This document shows positions 9,570-21,067 of a stretch of 64,000 nucleotides of DNA, piece after piece. The notes under the pieces are model-generated. The model saw only the letters and a program-made list of their open reading frames with translations. It was not told where the DNA came from and searched no databases. Source of the DNA: Simmondsia chinensis (taxonomy: Eukaryota > Streptophyta > Magnoliopsida > Caryophyllales > Simmondsiaceae); assembly GCA_018398585.1 (NCBI GenBank), contig JAGTTD010000002.1:32108186-32172185 (forward strand). The letters are read 5' to 3'. Each line of letters begins with the position of its first letter. Positions within the stretch are counted from its first letter, which is position 1. The position numbers and the translations under genes are program-made.

Positions 9570-11747
9570 CTACCACCGGGCCTGTTTTGGACTGAGTTTC
9601 TTATGATTTTGGAAGTAACTCGTAGCCACATTGTCGGTCTTAATCACAAACTTACTCCCCAACAAGTAGTGACGCCAAATTCTTAGACAATGAATTATGG
9701 CGGTCATTTCCTTGTCATGAACGGCATAACGGCGTTCCATGTTATTGAGTTTTCTGGACTCGAATGCCACGGGGTGTCCTTGTTGCATCAAAACCCCTCC
9801 TATTGCATAATCCGAAGCATCGGTATGAACTTCAAACGGCAAAGCAAAATCAGGTAGACAAAGGACCGGCTTTTCCATGACGGCCCTCTTGAGATCCATG
9901 AAGGCATTGTGACAAGCATCATCCCAATGCCACGGCACCTTCTTCCTAAGCAAATTGGTTAGGGGCGTAGCCCTAGCTGAATATCCTTGAATGAACCTAC
10001 GATAGTAGTTCACTAGGCCTATGAACGACCTTAGTGCACTAACATCCGTGGGCGCACTCCATTCTTCAATAGCACGAACCTTAGCGTTGTCCATGCTGAT
10101 CTTTCCATGGCCTATACGGTGGCCAAGGAACTGAACTTCCTCCTGAGCAAAGGAGCACTTCTCCTGTTTCACGTACAACTGGTTTTCCCTCAAAACCTGA
10201 AAAACCTGGGCCAAGTGCGCCACATGCTCCCCCAATGACTCGCTATACACAACTATGTCATCAAGGTAAACCACAACAAATTTGTCCAAAAACGGCTTGA
10301 AAATCTCATTCATCAAAGTACAAAATGTTGCGGGTGCATTTGTCAAACCAAAAGGCATGACAAGAAACTCATATGACCCATATCGTGTCACACAAGTTGT
10401 CTTGGGCTCGTCCCCCTGCGCTATCCTGACCTGTGGATCAAACAAATCGGCCACAAGCGGGATAGGATACTTATTCTTCACAGTGACCTTGTTCAAGGCC
10501 CTATAGTCAATGCACATTCGAAGAAAACCGTCTTGTTTCTTTTGGAACAAAACGGGCGCACCATAAGGAGCCTTGGAAGGCCTAACGAACCCCGAGTCAA
10601 GAAGATCCCCCAACTGCCTCTTCAACTCTTCCAATTCGGGAGGAGCCATGCGGTAAGGACCCATGGTGAGAGGCCTTGCCCAATGCTTCAACTCAATCTT
10701 ATGATCTACTCCCCTCCTAGGTGGTAGATGTTTGGGTAACTCGGGTGGCATGACATCTTTGAAGGTTTCTAGGACCCCTTGTATTTCCCCGGGTATGTTC
10801 GAAGAAGCCTCTCCCTCACCCCCAACTAGTGTGGCAATGAAGGTCTCCCTCTTTTTCCTTATCCCCCTCCTAACTTGCATGGCGGAAAGGAGTCTAGCCC
10901 CCACCCTACCCCGTAGTAAAGGCACCCCAAAGACTCTCCCCCCATGTGTTATGACCATTTGGCTATCTTTTGTAAAGGAAAAGGTTTTGACCCCATCAAG
11001 GAAATCCATCCCCAAGACGAATCTAAAATCATCTAAGGGCACCACCGTCAAATCCACCGTGCCGCACCAATTCCCCAACTGGATGCGCACATTCCTAGCT
11101 ACCCCATGTATAGGTTGGGTTGAAGCATTCACGGTCTTCAACCAACCCACCCCCTTATCAAGGCTCAACTTGAGCCGTGCTGCCTCCTCCATGGAGACAA
11201 AGTTATGAGAAGCCCCTATATCAACCAAGGCCTTCGTTTCCACGCCATTGACATGGGCACTAACGAACATCAGTCCCCTATGCGGATCTCCACTGTCGCG
11301 TGCCTCAGTTCCCACGGCCCTGAAAACCCCTGGGGCCTCCGCGCGTGTCTGCGCCTCGGTCCTCAGAGGATGCCCAGCCGGGCGCTTCTGTCCACGACCT
11401 TGCTCCAGCATCTGTGTCAATGACACCCCTGTCTCGGTCCTGGCATGCCCAGTCTCGGTCCTGACATGCCCTACTCCGCGCCCACTATGCCCAGCGTGCG
11501 CGCCTCGGCCCGACCCAGTGCGCGTCCCTTGGGACATGGCTCCCAGGGTGCGCATAGCGCCAATGTTGGTGTCCTCCGGTTCTGGTTCAGGCGTTGTCAC
11601 AAGTGCGTTGAGAGCCTTGCGTTGTGGGACCACAGAAGAAGCAGTCCCTGCGTTTTCCTTGGTCATGTTTCCCCTCGTGTTCCTTGCCCTTGTCTTTGTG
11701 AGTCGGAGGTTTGTGAGGGCGGTCTCCCCCACCTTTCCCCTTCCCAC
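9570..11747 (-). pseudogene. pol: Element I: Pol, protease-RT-RNase H portion
   Basis: 725-residue open frame. Residues up to about 55 are an out-of-frame shadow of gag; true pol sequence starts at the broken zinc knuckle near 11640. Retropepsin follows (about residue 175): the catalytic motif reads DIGASHNF where DTG or DSG is expected. RT runs from about residue 360; YLDD is intact at about residue 495. About 17 residues carrying the first catalytic Asp (the LDLRSGY block, present in element III) are cleanly deleted in frame at about residue 437. RNase H starts near residue 630 with HTDAS. The frame ends at a TAG (9570-9572), where a Gln codon is expected, in QARW. Confidence 0.9.
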
Positions 11748-12684
11748 CCTTGACTTCTTTCTTCTTGGTAGAGTCCCTCTTGTACTCTACCAAACCCTCG
11801 GCCTCAGCAATGGCACTCGTCAAGTCCTGAACTCCCCGTCTCTTCAATTCCACTTCGGCCCAAGTTTGAAGGCCATCCATGAAATAGAAGAGGTGGTTAG
11901 CCTCTGTCATCTCCGCAATCTCCAACATGAGAGACTGATACTCAGCAATATAGTCCCTCACTGACCTTGAATGCTTCAAGTTACGAAGCCTTTTCATGGC
12001 CAACTCACCTGCGTTCTCTAGGAAGAATTGTCTTTTGAATTCTCTGACAAACTCATCCCAAGTATCCATAGTACATTGCCCCCTAGCAATGTCCCCATGG
12101 CGAACCCTCCACCACAACGTGGCGTCCCCCTCAAAATAAAGAGTAGCCGTGTTGATTTTGGAAGCATCATCCCCTAAACGTAATGCTTCGAAGTACCTTT
12201 CTAATCTCCAAAGAAAGCCGTCAACCTTTTTCGCATTGCGCCTGCCCCCAAACCTTGGTGGTTTCGGGACCCTGACACGGGATGCAGACCCCGTGCCCAG
12301 TCCACCCACGTATGCCCCTTTGAGGAGAGCACGCTCGGTCTTCACTAATTCCAAATCTTGTCTCAACCCTAACACGACAGAAGACAATTTTTGTAATTCC
12401 CCATCGATTGTAGCCTTAACCTCGTTCAAAGCCGTGAGGGTTTGGCTTTCAAGCGTGACCACGACCTCCCTCACTTCTTCAACGCTATCAAGGTGTTCAT
12501 GAATTTCCCCAACAACAACCTCTAACCGAGACACCCTTGTGTCCAAGGCCACGGGCTCCCTATTAACGGAGGGATCCTTGGTCTTAGATTTCTTGGTGCG
12601 AGTCTCGGGTCTACCCCTTGGTGGTTCTTCTCCAATGAGCAAAGTGCTTGCATTAACCTCTTCATTCACTACACTTCCGGCCAT
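11587..12684 (-). pseudogene. gag: Element I: Gag
   Basis: 365-residue frame starting MAGSVVNEEV just after the PBS, which supports this start. Order: acidic/basic N-terminus, a predicted coiled coil at about residues 45-115, a retrotransposon gag (capsid) domain at about 150-285 with the usual spaced aromatics (LWWRVRHGD, WDEFVREFKRQFF), a Lys/Gly-rich basic linker, then the nucleic-acid-binding zinc knuckle. The knuckle begins CFFC but the His and last Cys are missing: a deletion there joins the frame to a stop and puts pol in another frame. In relatives gag and pol form one frame, so this is a lesion, not a programmed frameshift. Confidence 0.85.
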
Positions 12685-12697
12685 AGTACTAAACTTT

Positions 12698-12709
12698 GCT
12701 CTGATACCA
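12698..12709 (-). promoter_or_regulatory. Element I: primer-binding site (initiator tRNA-Met)
   Basis: The minus strand reads TGGTATCAGAGC four bases after the 5' LTR. This is the standard plant PBS complementary to the 3' end of initiator tRNA-Met, and it primes minus-strand DNA synthesis. Confidence 0.9.
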
Positions 12710-12713
12710 CGTT

Positions 12714-13345
12714 TGTCACGGGATGACTAAATTCCTAAGTCCAAGTCCGGTGATGCCACTCAATGTCACTCTAAAGAAGTCCCTAATTGAGTCAAGCGTC
12801 CAAATCTCCTTGCAACGGTAAGGAATCTACCCAAAGTCCCCAAGTCTCGTTTGTTTAGTATTTTGATTGGAAAGTGAATAATGAAATAAAAGATGATTGA
12901 TTTACACTCACACTCTCACACGGTATTTTTATGGAAGATCAAAGTATAAACAACATGAAGGACACATAAACACACGTACACAATGTTTGTGGGTAAAGGG
13001 AAAATTACCCTTTTCATGGGTGCTTGGCACCTATTTATATTGCACTAAGAATGAAACCGGTACAATGTACATGATAGGCATAAACAACCAAATACATCTT
13101 CCCCTAAAATCTAGCCTAATTACACGCCTAAAAATCAGAAAAATAACTACCTTATCCAACTGCCTAAAACTATCTTAACCTCCCTAAGCACCACGTCACA
13201 CATCCAAGTAATTACACACGTGGATTTTGCTTAATTACACGTAGGAAATTGCTAACTACAAGTAAATTAAATACAAGTATTACATACACAAAATACATGG
13301 TATAAAAAGTACTAAAAATCCTACAAACTAAGGCGGTGGGTGACA
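12714..13345 (-). repeat. Element I: 5' LTR
   Basis: 632 bp, near-identical to the copy at 7337-7969. In the minus sense this is the 5' LTR, so the element's promoter should lie here. Confidence 0.93.
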
Positions 13346-13649
13346 CTAAGCCTCCTAAATCCTTTTTATAATAAAGTATAAAGATAGGATTCAAGTTAAG
13401 TCATTCTGAATTCATTCCCTAAGCTGCCCCTCAATTGACTTGACAATTTAAGTTTATAGTTAGTTTTATTAATTTAGGTAAAAAATCATTCAAACCAAAT
13501 TGAAAAACCGAATTCCAATCCCTCATTAACAACTAAATCCGACTTCACTCCAATTCCCTATCGATACGACACCCATATACCTGACTAGGCTACAATGAAA
13601 TCGTACGCTTGCAAGTAGACGGTTTTAAAACACTTTTAAAACCACATCA

Positions 13650-13981
13650 ATTACGGTTCATATTTATATTTTGAGTAGTTTTAATCCATGTATTATTAGT
13701 ATTAGAAATAGAAATTGATATGTTTATTCAAATTGTTTATAAAAATATTAAAATCTTTAAAAATATACATCATTTGATGTCCAGTGTTGCAACTTGTGTA
13801 TGCGCTGATCTAGTCAATCTGCTGATCTTGTACTAATTTGTTGAAGAAGTATTACTACCAATGTTCGTGAAAGATATTATTGTAAAAACTCTCTACATGT
13901 TGGCTCTTGCGTATGATCTAAACTAACTTTTATATTTAATATTTGGTTATTCTTCAGCACTAATAGTACCTTTTTTTTTTT
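13650..13981. other. Short non-coding spacer
   Basis: AT-rich sequence between the end of the element VII LTR and the foldback element. Nothing recognisable. Confidence 0.4.
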
Positions 13982-15102
13982 GGCAAAATGTAGTTAGATC
14001 CCTTAAACTTTACAAATAACCACAATATACCTCCTGCACTTTTAATTTCACAAAATAATCTTCTAAACTTTGCAATTAAACATAACATACACCCTTCACT
14101 TTCAAATTCAAAAATTAGCCTCCTAAACTTTATAATTTATCACAATACACCCCTTCCACTTTCAATTTTATAAAATATCCTCCTGAACTTTATTATTACA
14201 CAAAACTCACCCCACTTTCAGACTAAACATAACACATCCTTTAGATATTAATAAAATACTAATTAAAAAAAGTGTGAAATTAAAAAATTTGGAACAAATC
14301 ATGGAAAGATATTTTCTTGGAAAAAAACTCGAAAAAATACAACAATATTTTTAAATTTTATTTTTCAATAGTTTTTAAAAGTTATTTTTTTAGTATTCAT
14401 TTTTAAATTTTTTATTTTATATGTTTTTTAGTTTAAAATTTTTAATCTGATTTTATAATTATTTTTAAAAAATTATTATATTTTATTTATAGTATTTTTA
14501 TGGAAATTTAAAAAATATTTTATTATTGTATTGTTCTTACTATAATTAGTTAAAACAAATATTTTATGTAAATACAAGAAAATCTTCTTATCTTTTAACT
14601 AAAAATATAAAGCTCCTACCTTTCATCTAAAAATATAAATTCCTATAATGTGCATAAAACTATAATATTTATTATTTTTAATCTGATTATTTTTTAATTT
14701 TAAATTTATTGTTCTAGTTTTTATTAAAGTTAAAAAATATTATTATACTTTTAAAGATTTTTCCAAAATTTTTTTCATAATTTGTTTTCAAATTTAAAAT
14801 TTTTTTATTTTTTTAATTTTAAATATATTAAATTCAAATAGGTAAGCTATGTTTATTAACAAAGTTCGGAGGGTGAGTTATGTATAATAACAAAATTTAG
14901 GGGCCTATTTTATAAAATTAAAAATACGGAAGGTGTGTTGTGTTTAATTATAAAATTCAGGGGGCTATTTTATAAAATTAAATGTATAGGGAGTGTATTA
15001 TATTTAATTATAAAATTCAAGGAGTTATTTTATAAAATTAAAAGTATAAGAGATGCATTGTGATTAATTGCAAAGTTCAGAAGGTATAATTATAGTTTGT
15101 CC
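13982..15102. mobile_element. Foldback-type inverted-repeat element (about 1.1 kb) with internally repeated arms
   Basis: The left arm (13982-about 14240) and right arm (about 14840-15102) are inverted copies of each other. Each arm consists of about four imperfect direct repeats of roughly 60 bp with the theme CTCCTAAACTTTATAATTA..CACAATACACC..CACTTTCAATTTTATAAAATA. The core (14240-14840) is extremely AT-rich. T-rich tracts flank both ends (13971-13981 and 15103-15109) and may be the target duplication. No coding capacity, so it is a non-autonomous element of unknown superfamily. Confidence 0.6.
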
Positions 15103-15230
15103 TTTTTTTATAGTTGACTTTATTAAGAGAATAAAGTCAAGGGTAAATGGAGCGTTTAATTATGTACGTGAACTTTTTGGCTGCAAGAGTTTGATAAATA
15201 GAATTTGCCCACTGATATATAGTATAGCTG

Positions 15231-15664
15231 TGTTGTAAATATTGGTATTTTTGGGATATAAATTTTAGAGTTGAGTTTAGATATTATCAAATATTATAAA
15301 AAATTAAAAATTATATAAAATTCTTATTTACGTGTATATATATATATATATATTGGAATAAAATATAACACTTATCACAATTATGATTCAAATGTTGCGA
15401 CTCATTCCCCTCTCCTCCTTTGTATAAACAAACATACACAACACACAACAATCAACAACAAGAAAGAAAAAGAAGGAAAAAGATAAGGAAAAAGAAAAGA
15501 AAAGAGGAAGGAAAAAAGAACGAAAGAAATGGAGAAAAAGAAAAGAAATTGAATAAAATTAACTCGTTCTAATATAAAATGTTTGTCATTTTTTTCAATT
15601 ATATTTGGATTTATTTTTTTTATTACCTTCTTATAGAGTATAATATATCTATAGTTTTACGACA
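15231..15664 (+). repeat. Element II: 5' LTR
   Basis: 434 bp. It contains a TA dinucleotide tract (about 15337-15353) and an A/G-rich stretch before 15560. The following bases CGTTATCAACACGAATCTC form the putative primer-binding region; I do not assign the tRNA. Confidence 0.88.
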
Positions 15665-15756
15665 CGTTATCAACACGAATCTCAAGCCAAACAAGTATTA
15701 TCATAAACTTGAGGTAAAGTTTTTTTTTTTTTTCATCATAACCTTAGTTATTTCCA

Positions 15757-16800
15757 ATGGCTGATCTAACAAAACTTGACTTTACTGCTCTTAATATAAG
15801 TGGCAAGAATTATTTGCCCTGGACCCTTGATGCGGAGATTCACCTTGATGCTATGAACTTAGAGATACGATTAAAAAGGGTAATAGTGCATCCCTGCAGG
15901 ATCGTGCAAAAGTAATGATATTTCTCAGGCATCATATCCACGACGGATTGAAAGCCGAATATCTTACTGTAAAGGACCCGCTTGTCCTTTTGTTTAATTT
16001 AAATGAGAGGTTTGATCACCAGAAATATGTGATCCTCCCTAAAGCTCGCTATGAATGGATTCACCTGCGGCTGCAGAATTTTAAAACTGTAAGCGAGTAT
16101 AACTTTGCGGTATTTAGTATTACCTCCCGACTGCAATTATGCGGTGAAAATATTACTAAGGAGAATATGTTAGAAAAAATATTTTCGACTTTCCATGTCT
16201 CGAACATGCTCATGCAGCAGCAATATTGAGAAAGAAATTTCAAAAAATACTTAGAGTTAATTCAATGTCTTCTTGTTACTGAACAAAATAATGAATTGTT
16301 AATGAAAAATCATTAGTCACGACCAACTGGGTCAGAGTCATTCCCTGAAGTGAATGTTCCTTCTGATGAAAATAATACATATAACTGTAGTCGTGGTCGT
16401 GGTTGGGGTCGGGGTCGGGGTTGCAGACGTGGCCGTAGTCGTGGAAGCGGTCGTGGTCGTGGATGAGGTAATCAAAATGGACCAAAATTTAAGGGGTCTA
16501 GCAACAATGAAGAGAATAATAAAAGGGAGAAAACCAATCAGCCAAATTCGTTGAAAGACGCTAAAACAAGTTGTTACCGCTGTGGCACAAAAGGCCACTA
16601 GTCGCGTACCTGTCGTATGCCTGACCATCCAGTGAAGCTATATCAAGCATCATTGAAAGGAAAAGAAAAGCTCCCAGAAACAAATTTCGCTGAAGATCAT
16701 TCTCCACTTGATGTGACACATCTTGATGTTTCTGATTTCTTTGAGGATCCTAGTGGGAGAATTGATCACCTGATAGGCGATGGAAGTGTTAAAGTAGAAT
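15757..16800 (+). pseudogene. Element II: Gag remnant with RG-rich linker and zinc knuckle
   Basis: ATG at 15757 begins MADLTKLDFTALNISGKNY, a typical copia gag start. A one-base loss near 15862 shifts the frame; the capsid region resumes as MIFLRHHIHDGLKAEYL up to a stop near 16227. A basic linker rich in Gly-Arg (16387-16470) and a zinc knuckle CYRCGTKGH..SRTC (16572-16615) follow. TAG replaces the Trp expected inside the knuckle. The tail DVTHLDVSDFFEDPSGRI ends at a TAA near 16801. Gag packages the RNA into virus-like particles. Confidence 0.8.
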
Positions 16801-16989
16801 AAGGTTTTATGTTTTTTGTTATATCTTTTGTACTAAGTTTGTCCTACTTTTGATGTAATAATATAATTTGGGGTGTGTATAATAAAATAATATGTTTTGG
16901 TATTTTATTTTAATGAGTTATTTCTATTAAGATTTTAAATAGAATCCCACTAATATATATGTATTTTATAGAAACATTAATTTGATCAA

Positions 16990-17400
16990 AGATAGAGATT
17001 TATATCTAGCAGATAGTGCAACGACACATACTACCATCAAAAGCAAAATATATTTATCTCAACTATGATTAGTTGAAGCGAATGTCAAAACAATATCGGG
17101 TGTTTCAAATTTGGTTGAAGGCTTCAGAAGAGCACATTTTATATTCCCTGAAGGGACAAAACTAAACATAAGCGATGCTCTATTTTCTAGTAGATCACAG
17201 AGAAACCTGATCAGTTTTCGAGAAATTCTCGCAATGGTTATCATATTGAGACAATAAATGAGGGTGATAAAGAATATCTTTATATTACGTCACTTACTTC
17301 AGGAAGAAAGAAAATAGTGGAAAAATTGTCAACACTTTTTTTCGGGTTATATTATACTTACATAAATCCAATTAAATTAAATACACTAGTTAACCAGAAG
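16990..17400 (+). pseudogene. Element II: protease remnant
   Basis: Contains LYLADSATTHT, the aspartic protease active-site block in the form seen in this copia lineage, then IYLSQ and downstream hydrophobic segments. There is an in-frame stop soon after, and later frame changes. Confidence 0.55.
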
Positions 17401-18325
17401 TTAACTGATTGCAAAATGTTCACCCTGTGGCATAACCGTTTGGACCATCGAGGTATAATAATGATGAGAAAAATTATTGAAAGTTCTCATGGGCACTCAT
17501 TAAAGAACCCGAAGATTCTTTCTCTTGATGAGATTTCATGTGCTTCCTATGCTCAAGGCAAAATGATCACTAGGCCATCTCCAACCAAAATTGGGATTGA
17601 ATCTCCTAACTTTCTGGAAAGAACACTATATGTGGACCTATTATTCTATCGTGTGGACCATTTCGATATTTTATGGTGTTCATAGACGCCTCAACATTTT
17701 GGTCACATGTTTGCCTATTATCTACTCGCAACGTGGCATTTGTGAAACTCCTTGCACAAATAATTCGATTACGGGATCAATTTTCGGATTACGCAATCCA
17801 GAAGATCCATTTTGATAATGCAGGAGAATTTATTTCCCAAGCTTTTAATGACTATTGTATGCCAATTGGGATTATAGTTGAGCACCCTATGGCTCACCAG
17901 CATACACAAAATGGCCTTGCATAATCTCAGATTAAACGTCCGTAATTAATTGCTTGACCATTTCTCAATAAAACAAAGCTGCCTAGTTCTGCATGGGGAC
18001 ACACTATATTGCATGTTGCAACACTTATTCGTGTTAGCCAGTTGCTTATTATAAATATTCCCCATTTCAACTTGTGCCTGGTCAAGAACCAGAAAACAAA
18101 GTGGTATATATTCCAATTGCTCCACCCCAGCTCACAAAGATGGATCCACAAAGGAGACTGGAAATTTATTTTGGGTTTGAGTCTCTGTCAATCATAAAAT
18201 ATCTCGAACCATTGACTGAAAATATTTTTACTGCACGGTTTGCAGATTGTAAATTTGATGAAACAATGTTCCCACAATTAGGGGCAGAAAAGCTAAAGTT
18301 GGAAAAGCGTGAAATAATGTGAAAT
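17401..18325 (+). pseudogene. Element II: integrase remnant
   Basis: The pre-integrase zinc region is at 17402-17600 (LWHNRLDHRG, CASYAQGK; the usual GH is DH and the second Cys of the CxxC is Tyr). The core is at 17650-17924 with IDAST (first Asp) and FDNAGEF (second Asp). The Glu expected exactly 36 residues after the second Asp is a stop: TAA at 17922-17924 in NGLA*. Frames shift several times before 18325. Confidence 0.8.
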
Positions 18326-18479
18326 GCATCATCTATATCACATTTTAATCCACGTACGAATCAATGTGAAATGGAAGTCTAGAAGATTATCCATTTACAA
18401 AATATTGCGAATCAATTACCAGATGCATTCGTTACCACAAAAAGAGTGACCAAGTCACATGTCCCGGCTATGAATGCCC

Positions 18480-19623
18480 TCGTTTGAATTGATATTTCGA
18501 ACGAATAGTCTTCTAAGACATTGGAAAATACATCTACTGCACGCTAGAAGTGTGGTAGACTTGTTGGTTCTAAAGATAAGAGTCTAAGAAAGAAAAGAGA
18601 GCAATATAAACAAGTTGGCTTCTTTATTAAAACTCCTGAAGAGAAAATCCCTGAAGTGGTAAAAATGCAAATCCAAGGAAAAGAAATAGAGCGCGAAATG
18701 GCTCCTGGAGGGTATCAAATACCTGAGAATTGTAAAAGTGATGAAAATTTCGAGAATGAAGAAATTTCAATAAACTATGCCATTACTGGCATACGATGGA
18801 ACCAAAATGAAACGATTCTCGATCAAGTGTTCGCATACAATGTGGCCGCTAACTTGACCACAAAAGGTGAAGATTTTGAACCTAAATCTCTTCAAGAATG
18901 TCAAAGAAGAGATGACTGGACAAAATAGAAAGAAGCGGAGTTAAACTCACTTACGAAACGTGCATTTTTTGGACCTGTAGTCCAAACGCCTGAAAACATG
19001 AAACTCGTAGGCCACAAATTAGTTTTTGTGCCAAAAAGAAATGAAAAGAATGAAGTCGTGAGATATAAAGCACGACTTGTAGCTCAAGGCTTCTCACAAA
19101 GGCCAAGAATTGACTATAAAGAGACATATTCACCTGTAACAGATGCAATTACATTCAGATTTCTAATAAGCCTGGCAATCTCTGAAAGACTCCACATGTG
19201 TCTTATGGACGTAGTAACGGCTTACCTATATGGATCACTTGATAATGATATCTATATGAAAGTCCTTGAAGGGCTACAGATGCTAGAAGCATATAGCTCA
19301 AAATCTCAAGAGCTGTGTTCAATTAAATTACAAAGATCATTGTATGGATTGAAACAATCAGGATGAATGTGGTACAATCGTCTTAGTACATACCTTCTGG
19401 AAGAAGGATATGTGAACAATCCAGTTAGCCCATGTGTTTTTGTTAAGAAATCGAATTATGAATTTGCTATAATAGCAGTCTATGTTGATGATTTGAACAT
19501 CATAGGAACGCCTAAAGCGATTAAATAAGCTGTTGCATATCTAATTAAAGAGTTTGAACGGAAAGATCTTGGAAAGACGAAATATTGTCTTGGCCTACAG
19601 ATAGAGCACTTATCTGGTGGAAC
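18480..19623 (+). pseudogene. Element II: reverse transcriptase remnant
   Basis: 18656-18925 is the linker before RT; 18998-19366 is the N-terminal RT ([59 protein letters not shown]). The catalytic YVDD is intact at 19481-19492. There are stops at 18926, 19364 (GGA-TGA) and 19526. RT copies the element RNA into DNA. Confidence 0.85.
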
Positions 19624-19624
19624 T

Positions 19625-20483
19625 TTGATCCATCACTCTACTTGTACCGAAAAAGTGCTTAAACGTTTTTATATGGACAAGGCACATCCGTTGAGCACCC
19701 CAATGGTCGTCCGATCACTTGATGTGAATAAGGACCCTTTTCGACCTCGAGGGAATGATGAAGAAATTCTTGGCTATGAAGTGCCATATTTGAGTGCCGT
19801 AGGTGCACTGATGTATCTTGCTAACTATACAAGGTCAGATATAGCCTTTTCAGTTAATTTATTGGCAAGATATAGCTCAACGCCTACCCGAAGATATTGG
19901 AATGGAATTAAACATATCTTTTGATATCTCTGTGGAACATCTAATGAGGGATTATACTATCAGAGACAATCAAGCCCGAGATTGGTTGGATATATAAATG
20001 TAGGATATTTGTCTGATCCATATAGAGGCCATTCACAGACAGGATATTTATTCACCTATGGTGACACTGCTATATCTTGCTGATCTACCAAGCAGACAAC
20101 AGCAACAACTTCTTCAAATTATACCAAAATACTTGCCCTTCATGATGCAAGTAGAGAATGCTTATGGCTGGGGTCCCTTATTCAACACGTTCAACAAGAA
20201 TGCAATCTTCCAACGATCCAGGGGAGTCCAACAATACTATGTGAAGATAATACTGCATGTATTGCTCAGATCAAAGGTGGATATATTAAAGCGACAGAAC
20301 TAAGCATATCTCACCAAAGTTCTTCTTTGCACACGAGCTTCAGAAGATGGATGAAATAGATATTCAACAAGTTCGCTCAAGTGAGAACCTGGCAGATCTG
20401 TTCACAAAAGCTTTGCCAACATCAACTTTTGAGAAGTTAGCTCATAAGTTTGGTATGTGTCGACTCAGAAATGCCTCTCACTA
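19625..20483 (+). pseudogene. Element II: RNase H remnant
   Basis: Begins with the RT-RNase H connection (MDKAHPLSTPMVVRSLDV, VPYLSAVGALMYLANYTRSD) and ends with ADLFTKALPTSTFEKLAHKF before a stop near 20483. Stops and frameshifts around 19922-20300 break it. The scrap at 62450-62960 is from the same lineage. Confidence 0.8.
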
Positions 20484-20640
20484 ATATGTTCTCATAAGGG
20501 GGAGCTAAATATGAGCTGTACTCTTTTTTCCTTCGCTATGGTTTTTCCCACTGGATTTTCTTGGTAAGATTTTTAACGAGGCAGGCGTATTGAGCTTGGA
20601 CACTATGTCTCGTTATAATGGAAAACATCCAAATGGGGAG
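20484..20640 (+). promoter_or_regulatory. Element II: double polypurine region
   Basis: AAGGGGGAG near 20497-20505, about 140 bp before the LTR, and AAATGGGGAG directly abutting it (20631-20640). The second is the functional PPT by position. Confidence 0.65.
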
Positions 20641-21062
20641 TGTTGTAAATATTGGATATTTTTCGGGTACAAATTTTGAAGTCAAGTTTGGATATTATCA
20701 AATATCATAGAAAATTAAAAATTATGTAAAATATCCATTTACGTATATATATATATACATATATATAAATGAGTATTGGAATAAAATGTGACACTTGTCA
20801 CAATTACGATTCAACTGTTGTGACTCATCCCCCTCCCCTCCTTTGTATAAATAAACATACACAGCACACAACAATCAACAACAAGAAAGAAAAGAAGGAA
20901 AAAGAAAGAAAAGAGAAAGAAAAGAACGGGAGAAAAAAAAAAAATTAAATAAAATTATCTCGTTCTGATATAAAATATTTTTCATTTTTTTTAATTATAT
21001 TTGGGTTTGTTTTCTTTTTATTATCTTTTTGTATAGTACAATATATCTATAGTTTTACAACA
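20641..21062 (+). repeat. Element II: 3' LTR
   Basis: 422 bp, homologous to 15231-15664, followed by the target duplication AGCTG. Confidence 0.9.
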
Positions 21063-21067
21063 AGCTG

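Larger units (their letters stand above)
7337..13345 (-). mobile_element. Element I: chromodomain-carrying Ty3/gypsy retrotransposon (chromovirus), young but disabled
   Basis: About 6.0 kb, minus strand. Paired LTRs start TGTCAC and end GTGACA. A primer-binding site for initiator tRNA-Met and a G-rich polypurine tract sit at the expected places. Domain order is gag, protease, RT, RNase H, integrase, chromodomain, which defines chromoviruses. By eye the LTRs differ at about a dozen sites over 633 bp, implying recent insertion. Flanking duplication is at least CTAA (7333-7336 and 13346-13349). It sits inside the LTR of element VII. All main enzymes carry defects. Confidence 0.93.
6281..13649 (+). 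repeat. Element VII: 3' LTR, split by element I
   Basis: The LTR starts TGATGTG at 6281 and ends CACATCA at 13649, a perfect 7-base terminal inverted repeat. A purine-rich tract precedes it. LTR sequence occupies 6281-7336 and about 13350-13649, roughly 1.36 kb in total; everything between belongs to the later insertion of element I. The final part (CCCTATCGATACGACACC, then TTAAAACCACATCA) is typical of Tat/Athila LTR ends. The matching 5' LTR is not in the window, so the element is truncated on the left. Confidence 0.65.
15231..21062 (+). mobile_element. Element II: decayed Ty1/copia retrotransposon
   Basis: 5.8 kb, plus strand. LTRs at 15231-15664 and 20641-21062, both starting TGTTGTAAAT and ending in CA, are flanked by a perfect 5-bp duplication AGCTG (15226-15230 and 21063-21067). 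Domain order is gag, protease, integrase, RT, RNase H, the copia order. LTRs differ visibly (on the order of 10% or more), so the insertion is much older than element I. The coding region carries many stops and frameshifts. Confidence 0.93.

Noticed and set aside
10732..11208. 158-codon plus-strand frame
   Set aside because: Antisense to the element I protease; composition mirrors the coding strand.
11587..11747. Programmed gag-pol frameshift in element I
   Set aside because: The joint falls where half of the zinc knuckle is missing, so a deletion explains it better than a recoding site.
11248..11964. 238-codon plus-strand frame opposite element I gag-pol
   Set aside because: It is the antisense shadow of the GC-rich gag-pol joint; no domain, and no start context.
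7332..13350. A 5-bp target duplication for element I
   Set aside because: Only CTAA matches on both sides; CCTAA against CTAAG does not give a clean 5-bp repeat, so I claim four bases only.
16276..16628. Val/Thr/Asp-rich frames on both strands
   Set aside because: By-products of the Gly-Arg repeat of element II gag.
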